The notes under the pieces are model-generated. The model was not told where the DNA came from. It searched no databases and saw nothing but the letters and a program-made list of their open reading frames with translations. A stretch of DNA of 64,000 nt, from assembly GCA_040388605.1 (NCBI GenBank), contig JAZKBN010000030.1, positions 1-64,000 of the forward strand. Direction: 5' to 3'. This DNA is from JAZKBN01 sp040388605. Its GTDB lineage: Bacteria > Bacteroidota > Bacteroidia > Cytophagales > Flexibacteraceae. The translations under genes and the position numbers were made by a program. This document shows, in pieces, positions 25,550 through 33,246 of this stretch. Every line of letters begins with the position of its first letter. Within the stretch, counting starts at the first letter, position 1.

Positions 25550-27511
25550 TTAATTGTCACCCCAGGCATTGCTTGCCGGGTCGTTTACAAATTCATTTTC
25601 GAAATACTCTTCAGGCTCAGGCTCAAAGTTTTCACCGTTGCTTTCGGTTTCGTAGCCTTCCTCGTGAACCCCGTTATCGGGGTAGCGTTCCTCTTCTGCA
25701 GGCGGTTCAATTTCTGCATCAGCATAGGCATCCAGGTAAGGGTTTGAAGCTTCCGCGGGCCTTGACTGCGTATAGCTTTGGAACTCCTGTTGCACCTGCA
25801 TTTGGGGCCTTGCCGGTATATATGGCAGCTGCCTTTGCTGCACCTGTACATGCTGCTGCAGGTTGTATTCGGGCGAGTTTTCAGTTTCTTCCAGGTGCTG
25901 CCTGATTTTGGTCAGCTGTACCGGTGTGGCTTCTGCAAAATCGCTTTCGCTCGGCGCATCGTCTGCCGAAACGCTTTCGCCTTTCTTGCCTGTAGAGGAA
26001 AACAGCCTTTGCATGATCTGCATCAGTATGGCTATTGCCGGGCCTGCGAGGGCTGAAAGGGCTGCGGCTCCTGCACCGCTGCCGCCGGAGCTTCCACCGG
26101 AGCCGCCGCCTTCGCTGCCGTTAATCGGTTTGCCGCCAAGCATGCCCTTAAGCAGCTCTTCCGGTGGTTTACCGCTTTTGCGCTTGATACCGTTCCGGCA
26201 AATGCCCATGAAATGGCTTTCCTTCATGCCGATGGTGCCCACGATGAAGCGCGCAATCCTTTCAGCCTTGGCCCTCTTCTTTGCCGGCGCTGCAGGCAAA
26301 TGGGCTATTGTATCTTTGTTGGTGATGAACAGGTACAGGAAGAACATGCTTGCCAATGGCAGGCTTACCTCCAATATTCCTTTCGCAAGCAGCAGGGGTA
26401 CAAACAGGGCAACTTTAACCAGGGCTTTTGCGCCGGTGGTTACCACTTTGGCTGTGGCTTTGGCTCCTTTGGCAACCACTTTGGCTGTGGCCTGCCCGGC
26501 TTTCTTAATCAGGGCACCGGTCTTTTTGAGCACGCTAACGGCAGAACTTTTGGCTACTGCCTGCCCGGTTTTTTGCGCCACTGTTTTTACAGCGGTTGCG
26601 GTTTTCTTTACTGCGTTTGTAACCTTCTTGCCCAGATTCTTAAGCTTGGAAAAGAAGCCGCCTACATTACCGATGTTGCCGATGCCGGAAAGGCCTTCCT
26701 CCCCGTACATCATTACGTGGCCTATTGCCTGAATCCTGCGGTGCATCAGCTTGCGCCTGCGGCCGTTGCGCAATTCAGCCAGGGCCATGTTTGCGCCGTA
26801 AATAGCCAGGTCATGCTCTTCCACCTGCGCATCAGCTATTATGCCGCTGATGCCGGAAATTCGTTCCCGGTCCAGTGCCAGGCCTTCGGTAATGAGATTC
26901 AGGTCAACCTCCCCTATTGTCGGGTCGATGCTGTAAACCGGCCGGGGTACCGCTGATTCGGGGCGTTCCTGCGGTATGCCTGTGAGTATGGAGAATTTTG
27001 TCATTTTTTCAATCAGCGATTTGGCGTTATAGGCCTTTTCAGCATTGAAGCTTTTCCAGCAGGTGTCCAGGATAATTTCCCGGCCCTGCTCATCGAAGCA
27101 AACACTGTAAACATGGCTTACATCGTTTCCCGTGGTGCTGTAGCCCACGAAGCGGAATTTGTTAGGTATTCCTGCACAGCTTAGCAGGCTGCATACGAGT
27201 ATGCTCAGGCTTTTGCAGTCGGCAAAGCGGTCTGCAAGGGTGCGGGCAGGGGTTTTGCCCCACTGGTAGCCTACCGGGTCAAGCCTGTACCTGATGGTTT
27301 TCTTTACGAAGTCCCAAATGTTATTGGCCGTTGTCCTGGTGTCGTTGCTTTTCAGCTTTCGGGCAAGCTCCTTAACATCGGTATAGCCTAATTCATAAGC
27401 CTTTATAACACCGTCAATTATATCGGCGGTGTATGCAAAGTCATTGCTTTCGGTTTCCTTGTTTTTCGGGCCCGGAACGCGGGCTCCCATAAATACCTGG
27501 TCTTTGGCCAT
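25550..27511 (-). CDS. Transglutaminase-fold protein with membrane segment
   Basis: The largest structural-type protein, 653 residues. Residues 20-150 carry a transglutaminase-like fold with a visible triad: Cys99 in RFADCKSLS, His133 in DVSHVYS and Asp149 in IILDTCW; such proteins cross-link or cleave proteins. Residues about 275-370 are a Lys/Ala/Thr/Val low-complexity stretch with repeats of the type KKTATAVKT and KAGQATAKVV. A hydrophobic region (VALFVPLLLAKGILEVSLPL and following) spans about 370-405. The C-terminal 220 residues are disordered, first Gly/Ser- then Gln/Pro/Glu-rich. It may be a maturation enzyme or a large membrane protein of a particle. Confidence 0.75.
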   Translation of the reverse strand: MAKDQVFMGARVPGPKNKETESNDFAYTADIIDGVIKAYELGYTDVKELARKLKSNDTRTTANNIWDFVKKTIRYRLDPVGYQWGKTPARTLADRFADCKSLSILVCSLLSCAGIPNKFRFVGYSTTGNDVSHVYSVCFDEQGREIILDTCWKSFNAEKAYNAKSLIEKMTKFSILTGIPQERPESAVPRPVYSIDPTIGEVDLNLITEGLALDRERISGISGIIADAQVEEHDLAIYGANMALAELRNGRRRKLMHRRIQAIGHVMMYGEEGLSGIGNIGNVGGFFSKLKNLGKKVTNAVKKTATAVKTVAQKTGQAVAKSSAVSVLKKTGALIKKAGQATAKVVAKGAKATAKVVTTGAKALVKVALFVPLLLAKGILEVSLPLASMFFLYLFITNKDTIAHLPAAPAKKRAKAERIARFIVGTIGMKESHFMGICRNGIKRKSGKPPEELLKGMLGGKPINGSEGGGSGGSSGGSGAGAAALSALAGPAIAILMQIMQRLFSSTGKKGESVSADDAPSESDFAEATPVQLTKIRQHLEETENSPEYNLQQHVQVQQRQLPYIPARPQMQVQQEFQSYTQSRPAEASNPYLDAYADAEIEPPAEEERYPDNGVHEEGYETESNGENFEPEPEEYFENEFVNDPASNAWGDN

Positions 27512-27515
27512 TGCC

Positions 27516-27980
27516 TTATGTGGTTTTTACGAAATCAACCGTAACGCCCAGGCTTTTGAAATTACCCTGCAGGTCAAGCTTTGGCATTTGCCTGTTCTCT
27601 GCCCAGGCAATAATGCCCATGATGTTCATACCGATAAGCGGCAGGAGCTTATCAAGCCTGATATTCACAGTTAAGGCTGTAACCTGCACGCTGTTAGGCA
27701 ATACGTTCACCATATCGGCCCGGGACACGGTGCCCAATTCCACGCCCTTGTAAAGTACTTTTACAAACAGGTCGGAAAAGGACAGCTGCCCGGTGGTGGC
27801 ATTGCTGAAGCGAACCCGTAAGGTGGCAGGCAGCAGGAAGCGGACTATATCAATTTTTGTCCATTCAGGCGTGAAACCGGCTATCTCGGTGCCCAGGTTC
27901 TTTATGGCAGCTGCCGTGCTGCTCGCCTTGGTGGCAACGTAGATTCCGGCTGCGGCAAGCAGGGCTAAGATGATTTTCAT
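27516..27980 (-). CDS. Membrane-anchored LEA14-like beta protein
   Basis: A 154-residue protein with an N-terminal membrane anchor (MKIILALLAAAGIYVAT) and a beta-sandwich-like domain: LRVRFSNATTGQLSF, VLYKGVELGTVSRAD, VQVTALTVNIRLDKL. This pattern resembles the LEA14/water-stress domain. The ATG at 27980 is preferred over one 29 codons upstream because it starts the anchor directly. It is the first gene of the leftward structural block and ends 4 bp before the transglutaminase-fold gene. Confidence 0.6.
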   Translation of the reverse strand: MKIILALLAAAGIYVATKASSTAAAIKNLGTEIAGFTPEWTKIDIVRFLLPATLRVRFSNATTGQLSFSDLFVKVLYKGVELGTVSRADMVNVLPNSVQVTALTVNIRLDKLLPLIGMNIMGIIAWAENRQMPKLDLQGNFKSLGVTVDFVKTT

Positions 27981-28112
27981 GAATAAACGGTTTTGGTAAG
28001 GCGGGGTACCCGGCTTCCATATAGGGTTAGCCGGGATTCTTGCCCGCTGTTCTCGGCTTTCATGCATGGTGCAACAATGCGCCTGCTGCCGGGTTGGGAT
28101 TCAAAAGTAGGG

Positions 28113-28190
28113 CAGGGGAAAAAAGCAGTTTCCACTTATGGGCCAATAGCTCCCAATAGTTCCCGATAATTCCACTTAGTGCGCGATAAT
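28113..28190. repeat. Short direct repeats upstream of the structural block
   Basis: TCCACTTATG (28131-28140) and TCCACTTAGT (28169-28178) frame the near-repeats CAATAGCTCC, CAATAGTTCC and GATAATTC (twice). The cluster lies between the divergent gene pair 27980(-) and 28258(+), where regulator sites or promoters are expected. I cannot name the binding protein. Confidence 0.35.
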
Positions 28191-28257
28191 TCTATTTATT
28201 GCAGTAATTGCAACATTCAAAAAACTTACTTTTACATATTAATCCGCCCTGCAAAAC

Positions 28258-28446
28258 ATGACTATCAGCGAAAACGAATTACCGAACCACAGGAAAGGCT
28301 TTGCAGATAAGCTTGATTGGTGTACTAAAACCCTGGTGCGCAGAATCAGGCATATTCTTATTGAACATAACGCCGAAAAATTAAGGGTTTGGAGCCCTAA
28401 ATTATCCCGTGCAATAGCGGATGAGCTCGGAATTGAGGTGATTTAA
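28258..28446 (+). CDS. Small basic protein, plus strand
   Basis: A 62-residue basic protein with a probable helix-turn-helix-like end (VRRIRHILIEHNAEKLR, then KLSRAIADELGIEVI). It is one of only three plus-strand genes of the element and is followed 42 bp later by a good terminator, which supports it being a real transcription unit. It could be a small DNA-binding control protein; no family recognised. Confidence 0.5.
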   Translation: MTISENELPNHRKGFADKLDWCTKTLVRRIRHILIEHNAEKLRVWSPKLSRAIADELGIEVI

Positions 28447-28487
28447 GCCAAAAGCCGCCAAAAAGTTACTTTTAAGTGCACAGAACT

Positions 28488-28516
28488 ACCGCTAAGTCGC
28501 TTTAGCGGTTTTTTTG
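28488..28516 (+). terminator. Terminator of the small plus-strand gene
   Basis: ACCGCTAA (28488-28495) pairs with TTAGCGGT (28502-28509) around a 6-nt loop and is followed by a T-rich run. Confidence 0.85.
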
Positions 28517-28611
28517 TGTTCGGAAAGTCGGTGTAATTGCACTTAACTTACATTTAGTGCAGCAATGTGCATTGTGTTTTAATTGCCGTCCAATGTAACT
28601 TGCCTAAAAAT

Positions 28612-28899
28612 GGGTGCGAAGGGTGCGAGACTGTGTAATAATCTACAATTCAGTTTGTTACACGCCTAAAATCTGAAAACCCTATGGGTGCGAGAGGGTG
28701 CGAAGGGTGCGAACTTTTTTCGGTGTTTTGTGAAAATGGCAATGATTGCATTAGTTTATTATCAATTTCAAAAAGTATAAAAAAATCTCGCACCCTCTCG
28801 CACCCATCCGCACCCATCTCGCACCCAGAGCGAAAAGTAATTTTCCCCGCTCAATTAGCTGCAAACGGCGATTTTGGCAGGTTTCGCACCTTCGCACCC
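28612..28899. repeat. Iteron-like GGGTGCGA array, candidate replication origin
   Basis: Five direct GGGTGCGA copies (starting 28612, 28621, 28686, 28696, 28705) face six reverse copies TCGCACCC or one-base variants (starting 28788, 28798, 28808, 28819, 28884, 28892). Within clusters the spacing is 8-11 bp, close to one helical turn. Between the arms lies an AT-rich segment (28713-28787). This is the build of an initiator-bound origin with an unwinding element, close to the primase-helicase gene. Origin function is inferred. Confidence 0.7.
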
Positions 28900-28982
28900 A
28901 TTTTTTCGGAAATTACTGTCGGGAATTTTTCACGGGTGGCATATTGGGCTCAGCCAATTTGGACGAAAGTAAGAATCATAAA

Positions 28983-29009
28983 AAAAGCCCCGCTGTTTGC
29001 AGGGCTTTT
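28983..29009. terminator. Terminator of the 181-residue protein gene
   Basis: AAAAGCCC (28983-28990) pairs with GGGCTTTT (29002-29009). It lies just downstream of the minus-strand gene ending at 29030 and has A/T tracts on both sides. Confidence 0.8.
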
Positions 29010-29029
29010 AATTTAGGCTGTGTAAGCTG

Positions 29030-29575
29030 TTAATCGTATTCAGCAAAATGGGTAAAACGCAGTTCACAAAATTCACTTTGCAGAAAGCCGAAAACTGACT
29101 CTGTATATCTCAAATCCCTGCCGATACCTTCGGTTGTCTTTTCTCCAAGTTCAGTAATTGTTTTTCCTTCAAACTGTATAGCATGAAACTGGGGTCCGCT
29201 TGTACTGCCCATAAAGCCGAACAGACTAAAGTAAGGGTCCCCGTTTATTTTTTTTGCCTTACTAAAATCCATCGTTGCAACCTGCTCAGGTGTGAGCCTT
29301 TGAAATATTGGTACAGGTGCAATGTCTGCTTTTATAAACATGACCTGGGCATCAGGGTAAGCTTTCATCATTGCAGGGTTTATTTTCTTCATTCGCGGAA
29401 TTACATGATCTACCGAACCCGGCTCGCCACCCCAGTACGCTTCACGCCAGTTTTCAGTAGGGTAGAATTCTAAGGTATCAGCATTTTCGCCGGCAAATAC
29501 AGGCCGTGGCCCCCATTTTAATACTACCGCAAATTCTCCGTACTCAATCAGTTTTTTTTCTTTTTTTGATTTCAT
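29030..29575 (-). CDS. Hypothetical protein downstream of the primase-helicase
   Basis: An unrecognised 181-residue soluble protein. It starts with a basic MKSKKEKKL, has mixed strands such as FAVVLKWGPRPVFAGEN and QVMFIKADIAPVPIF, and no membrane segment. The ATG at 29575 is 47 bp after the primase stop, while a longer in-frame start would overlap the primase. It is the last gene of the replication operon before a terminator. Confidence 0.6.
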   Translation of the reverse strand: MKSKKEKKLIEYGEFAVVLKWGPRPVFAGENADTLEFYPTENWREAYWGGEPGSVDHVIPRMKKINPAMMKAYPDAQVMFIKADIAPVPIFQRLTPEQVATMDFSKAKKINGDPYFSLFGFMGSTSGPQFHAIQFEGKTITELGEKTTEGIGRDLRYTESVFGFLQSEFCELRFTHFAEYD

Positions 29576-29621
29576 GATGTACTTTTTAGATAATTGGTTT
29601 GCAATACAATAATAGAAGTTC

Positions 29622-31961
29622 TTATGCTTTAATCCGCTCCGGTTTAATAAACTTCGCTTTTTCAAATACGTAGTATTTACCTGATGCATCGTAAGGCTCA
29701 ATTTCAAGCTCTATAATTTCATCGTCTGAATATGAAACTACCACAGATTCAGGTTTAAATCTGTACTGTTTCCATGAGGTTGAATGCTTGCTCAGAAACA
29801 TACCAAACTCATTTTCCATGCAGTTTTTTAAATCATGCTCATCGCGGGTGCTGCTGCCGGTAGGGAAGAGGGCGGCAAACAGGCCTTTAGCATTCATACG
29901 GAAATTGTCTTCTTTCAACCTGCTGCCGAAATCATTAAAGTAATCAATTACAAAACGCTCAACGCGCTGCGCAATATAGCTTTTGCTGCTGGCCTTTACC
30001 GCCTTAAGCGCCTCGGTTTCACATACCTCATCCGGTATTGCAAAGCGGCTTTTAGTGCAATAGTGCACAAGCCTGCGGTTTTTCAGGTAATACAGGAAAG
30101 CCGGAATTTCCTCTACCATCAGGTCAAGCAGGTTACCTATAAGCCTGCTTTTGTCGATTTTACCCACAGTAAGCACAAACCACCTGTTTTCCTCTTCATC
30201 TATTGCAACGAAGTCGTTTATATGGTTGGTGGTCATTATCATTTTCATATGGTTCTGCACTTCCACGAGCGAGGCATTTTTATCATTCATGGTTACCATA
30301 TCGTTTGTAATCAGGCTCTTGATTTTCTCCACAGCTGCCGGGTCGGTAATTTTGCCCTCATCCACTGCAATCAGGCTTTTGGTAACCCATGGGTTAAATT
30401 GGCTCTGAACATCGTTATTGGAAATGCTCATCATGTTTTGCCCGAAAATCTTCCGCATCAGGAACACGAAGCTGCTTTTTCCTGTTTCCCGGTCCTTGCT
30501 CAATAGTACCAGGATGCGTTGCCTTTGGGTAGGCATCGTATAGTACATTTGTATCATATCAAGCCCGACATCATATTTATTGTCTCCGCCGTTGTGAAAC
30601 ACATGCTCCAGGTACATTTTAATATTGCTCCAGTCTCCGGGTTGCGGCTCATGCTCCAGCGGATAAGTCAGGTTCAGGTATTTGTAATGTTCACCTACCA
30701 GTATATCCTGCTTGTAATTAATAAAATCAGGTTCGTTTGCATAGCCTTTATATACCGGTATTTTAAGAAGCATATCTTCTTTGTGCCCCTCTATTTTCAA
30801 ATCCATCTGAATGGTACCGATGTTGCGCTTTTCCCGCACCCACTCCAGTTCTTCAAGTAATTTGCCGTCAACCTCCTTTTTCTTTACACGTTTCTTAATC
30901 AGTTCGTAATAATCGTTACCTACACGGCAATAGCCTGCGATGGCAAAAGGCAGTACAAGTTCAAGCTTACCGCTGTCCGATTTACTTGTGTCCCACTTGT
31001 ATTGGTCCCCTTTATCAAAAGCAAACGCATATTCGCCAATTGTCTCACCCCATCGGTCGTAAAAAGCCTCTGCGCTTCGCAGGTTAAAGAAGTCCTTTAA
31101 GGTGGATATATAGGCGCTTTTCAGGTTAAGCTTTATAAATGCACCAGTTCCCGTTTCAGGGCTAAGCAGTTCATTTATTGCGGCTTTACCGGCATCGGCA
31201 TCAAGGCTTGCAAGAAGATCATCTATGCCTTTCGGCCCTTCTTCGGGTTGCGTGTAGAACCAAGGAGTAAGCCCCTGAAATTCCGTGCAGCACTCCTTTA
31301 GTCTCTCTATGCACTTCATAAAATCGCGGGGCCTTGCGTCAAGAGGTTTATCTGTAAGCCCTAAATGCTTGGTTGAAATTTCCCTGCAATCGGCATCCTG
31401 GCACAATACAAGATGCTTTACGCCGCACTCCTTTATAATCAGCTCCAAATCGGGATGTAGTCTGCCGGTTGCTTTCACCCAATGCCCCCAAATGCCGTTC
31501 ATGCCTAATGCCGGTACACCGCGCAGGGCAAGCGCATAAGCTTTCAGCGGCCCTTCGGTAAGAACCAGTACAGGCAAAGCCCGGCCCGATGAATAGGCAT
31601 CAATAACGGGCAATGTAAAAAATACGGGTACATTTTGCCCTTTCGGCATTTTGTATTTAACTGTCCCGTTAAATAAGGGTTTAGCCAGGCGCTTGTTTAT
31701 ATAATCGAAACGGATCATTATATTCTGCCCAAGCTTATCCGGGTCAGACTGGAGCAATTCGTACTGAACGGACCTGTAATTGCCGTCCTCTGCTTTTTCC
31801 GGGGCAAGGTAGATAATATGTAAGTTGCCGCCGGGACCTGCATATAATTGGTTGCAGGTGCTAAGCCCGGCAGCCATGTGTATTTTTAATGCCGGCCCTT
31901 CCTGCTCAGGGGCATGGATGGCGGCTATTCGGTCGGTGGCGTATGTGTGTTCTGTTTGCAT
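29622..31961 (-). CDS. TOPRIM plus SF3 primase-helicase
   Basis: The likely replication protein of the element, 779 residues. A TOPRIM-like domain shows VLVLTEGPLKAYAL (Glu136) and LCQDADC (Asp189, Asp191). The C-terminal superfamily 3 helicase has Walker A SKDRETGKSS (Gly494-Lys495-Ser496; the usual first Gly is replaced), Walker B SLIAVDE (Asp534, Glu535), and motif C MKMIMTTNH (Asn579). This is the phage/plasmid P4-type arrangement of primase and hexameric helicase. No separate initiator gene is seen, so it may recognise the repeat array 700 bp away. Confidence 0.88.
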   Translation of the reverse strand: MQTEHTYATDRIAAIHAPEQEGPALKIHMAAGLSTCNQLYAGPGGNLHIIYLAPEKAEDGNYRSVQYELLQSDPDKLGQNIMIRFDYINKRLAKPLFNGTVKYKMPKGQNVPVFFTLPVIDAYSSGRALPVLVLTEGPLKAYALALRGVPALGMNGIWGHWVKATGRLHPDLELIIKECGVKHLVLCQDADCREISTKHLGLTDKPLDARPRDFMKCIERLKECCTEFQGLTPWFYTQPEEGPKGIDDLLASLDADAGKAAINELLSPETGTGAFIKLNLKSAYISTLKDFFNLRSAEAFYDRWGETIGEYAFAFDKGDQYKWDTSKSDSGKLELVLPFAIAGYCRVGNDYYELIKKRVKKKEVDGKLLEELEWVREKRNIGTIQMDLKIEGHKEDMLLKIPVYKGYANEPDFINYKQDILVGEHYKYLNLTYPLEHEPQPGDWSNIKMYLEHVFHNGGDNKYDVGLDMIQMYYTMPTQRQRILVLLSKDRETGKSSFVFLMRKIFGQNMMSISNNDVQSQFNPWVTKSLIAVDEGKITDPAAVEKIKSLITNDMVTMNDKNASLVEVQNHMKMIMTTNHINDFVAIDEEENRWFVLTVGKIDKSRLIGNLLDLMVEEIPAFLYYLKNRRLVHYCTKSRFAIPDEVCETEALKAVKASSKSYIAQRVERFVIDYFNDFGSRLKEDNFRMNAKGLFAALFPTGSSTRDEHDLKNCMENEFGMFLSKHSTSWKQYRFKPESVVVSYSDDEIIELEIEPYDASGKYYVFEKAKFIKPERIKA

Positions 31962-31986
31962 GGGTAGTGTTGGCAGGTGGTGTGTA

Positions 31987-32433
31987 TTAAAAATTTTGTG
32001 GTTTAAATCGGCCTCTGCATATATCTATTGCATGCTGTGTAATTACATCATCTTCAATTACACCGTAATACCACTTTAACAGCCTCTTCCTGCTTTCCCA
32101 TCCGCTAAACTTCGGGTAAGCGGCAAGAATTTGCTCTTTCCAATCTGCAGGAAGAAACTTTATGCAGGTGCTGTGGATAGCCTCAAACATGGCATCGCGG
32201 AATGTGCCGCGCTCGGCAGGTTTTTCAGCTGCCCTGATAAAAAGGTCGAGAGCGTGCCAGGTAATTGCTGTGTCAGTCCAGGCACCTGAAATCCACTTTT
32301 TCATTCGGGCGTGGCCTTCGAGGCTGTTATATTCTTCAAAAGCTTCTGACATTACCCGCATCCAGTCTTCCGGCAGGTGATTTAAAAGGAGCAAGCGTAA
32401 TCGCTGTTCCGTTGTGTGGGGTACTCCAGACAT
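31987..32433 (-). CDS. Two-copy LPxxW-module protein
   Basis: A 148-residue protein made of two copies of one module, at about residues 20-66 (LPEDWMRVMSEAFEEYNSLE...) and 94-139 (LPADWKEQILAAYPKFSGWE...). Each has an LPx(D/N)W start, an aromatic pair about 12 residues later, a second Trp about 28 residues in, and an IT-xx-A-x-x-(L/I) end. Single copies occur in the two genes upstream. The module looks helical and I know no name for it. It lies between the regulator region and the primase, so an early or replication role is plausible. Confidence 0.65.
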   Translation of the reverse strand: MSGVPHTTEQRLRLLLLNHLPEDWMRVMSEAFEEYNSLEGHARMKKWISGAWTDTAITWHALDLFIRAAEKPAERGTFRDAMFEAIHSTCIKFLPADWKEQILAAYPKFSGWESRKRLLKWYYGVIEDDVITQHAIDICRGRFKPQNF

Positions 32434-32454
32434 TGCTATAAGGGTTTAGGGGAA

Positions 32455-32568
32455 TTAATAAATAATGATTGCGGCCGCTATGGCAGCCATTGCGCCGAAG
32501 AAGGCAAAGCCTAAAAAAAACAAAAGCCGGTCACGGTCGTCGGGGAATTTTTGGGAGGGGATTAGCAT
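32455..32568 (-). CDS. 37-residue single-span membrane protein
   Basis: A short frame from the ATG at 32568 to TAA at 32455-32457. A polar, charged start (PSQKFPDDRDR) is followed by one long hydrophobic helix rich in Phe and Ala (GFAFFGAMAAIAAAIIIY). Its ATG sits inside a 7-bp overlap with the upstream module gene, as with the other genes of this operon. Size, order and overlap suggest a real gene; function unknown. Confidence 0.5.
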   Translation of the reverse strand: MLIPSQKFPDDRDRLLFFLGFAFFGAMAAIAAAIIIY

Positions 32569-32858
32569 GGTGTAAGTTCAGATTGCCTCTGTTCAAATAA
32601 TTGAGTTTGCTGCCTCGGATAAAACAAGGCCTCTGCTTTGGATGTAATTTCTGCCTCCGGGTCCTTCGTTTTATCCCATGCAGCTTTGTACCACGTTTCA
32701 AGCCTTCTTACCCCTTCCAGGTTGTTGAAATCAGGATAGGCCGTAACAAACTGCTCTATCCAATTTGTAGGCAGGCAATAATCGCACATGAGCCGTGCAA
32801 TGCGCTCAGAGCGTAATACCTCGTAAAAGTCTAATGTGTCTCTGTCGATGGTTACCAT
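32562..32858 (-). CDS. Single-copy LPxxW-module protein, 98 residues
   Basis: It carries one module at about residues 29-79 (LPTNWIEQFVTAYPDFNNLE, Trp56, EITSKAEALF), preceded by a helix YEVLRSERIARLM. A polar Gln-rich tail follows. The start overlaps the upstream gene stop (TAATG at 32856-32860), which indicates translational coupling. Function unknown. Confidence 0.65.
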   Translation of the reverse strand: MVTIDRDTLDFYEVLRSERIARLMCDYCLPTNWIEQFVTAYPDFNNLEGVRRLETWYKAAWDKTKDPEAEITSKAEALFYPRQQTQLFEQRQSELTPC

Positions 32859-33097
32859 TATTTATTGTGCAGCTGCGGCTGCCCGTTTTCGGTTTTAAAC
32901 AGTTTTTCGGCGCGCTCGGTAATTTCAGGGTTGGCGGAACGGCCAAGGTGCCAATTGCTTAACTGGGTGCTGCCCTGTACGCTGTCGTACTCCGGGTAGC
33001 TTTGTATCATCTGAGTTCGCCAGTTGCGAGGGAGATTTGCTTTAATGGCTGCTATCTTATCCCGCATAAAAGATGCAGCGGTGCTTTTGGTTGTCAT
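32858..33097 (-). CDS. Single-copy LPxxW-module protein, 79 residues
   Basis: The first gene of the leftward early operon. After a short polar start and a helix (SFMRDKIAAIKA) it has one module at residues 22-67: LPRNWRTQMIQSYPEYDSVQ, SNW and EITERAEKLF. It overlaps the next gene by 3 bp in the form TAATG. It faces the XRE regulator across a 149-bp intergenic region with an inverted repeat. Confidence 0.65.
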   Translation of the reverse strand: MTTKSTAASFMRDKIAAIKANLPRNWRTQMIQSYPEYDSVQGSTQLSNWHLGRSANPEITERAEKLFKTENGQPQLHNK

Positions 33098-33138
33098 AGT
33101 TGTGTTGTTAATGGTCTGTTAATGTGTGTAAGCTTTGT

Positions 33139-33184
33139 TGCAGTTTAATTCACTCTGTTCTATATTGCGATGTAATAAACTGCA
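33139..33184. promoter_or_regulatory. Candidate operator, 9-bp inverted repeat
   Basis: TGCAGTTTA (33139-33147) is repeated in inverse as TAAACTGCA (33176-33184), with a 28-bp gap. It sits in the divergent region between the leftward early operon and the rightward XRE regulator, where a repressor of the lysogeny type would bind. A related half-site-like AACTGAACTAAACAGT lies at 33204-33219. Confidence 0.5.
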
Positions 33185-33246
33185 CTGCAGACATAATAGT
33201 ATTTAACTGAACTAAACAGTACATAACTAAATTAAAAAGGGAAAAA

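Larger units (their letters stand above)
28447..29029. other. 583-bp non-coding region with origin-like repeats
   Basis: The longest gene-free stretch of the element. It holds the terminator at 28488-28516, an inverted repeat TGCACTTAA / TTTAGTGCA (28538-28561), the GGGTGCGA array (28612-28899), and a terminator at 28983-29009. An open frame over the array (28684-29016) merely reads the repeats and is rejected. Confidence 0.6.

Noticed and set aside
28612..28899. GGGTGCGA repeats as a CRISPR array
   Set aside because: Repeat is only 8 bp, occurs in both orientations and lacks regular 25-40-bp spacers.
28684..29016. Plus-strand open frame over the GGGTGCGA array
   Set aside because: It only translates the repeats and low-complexity sequence and has no protein-like composition.
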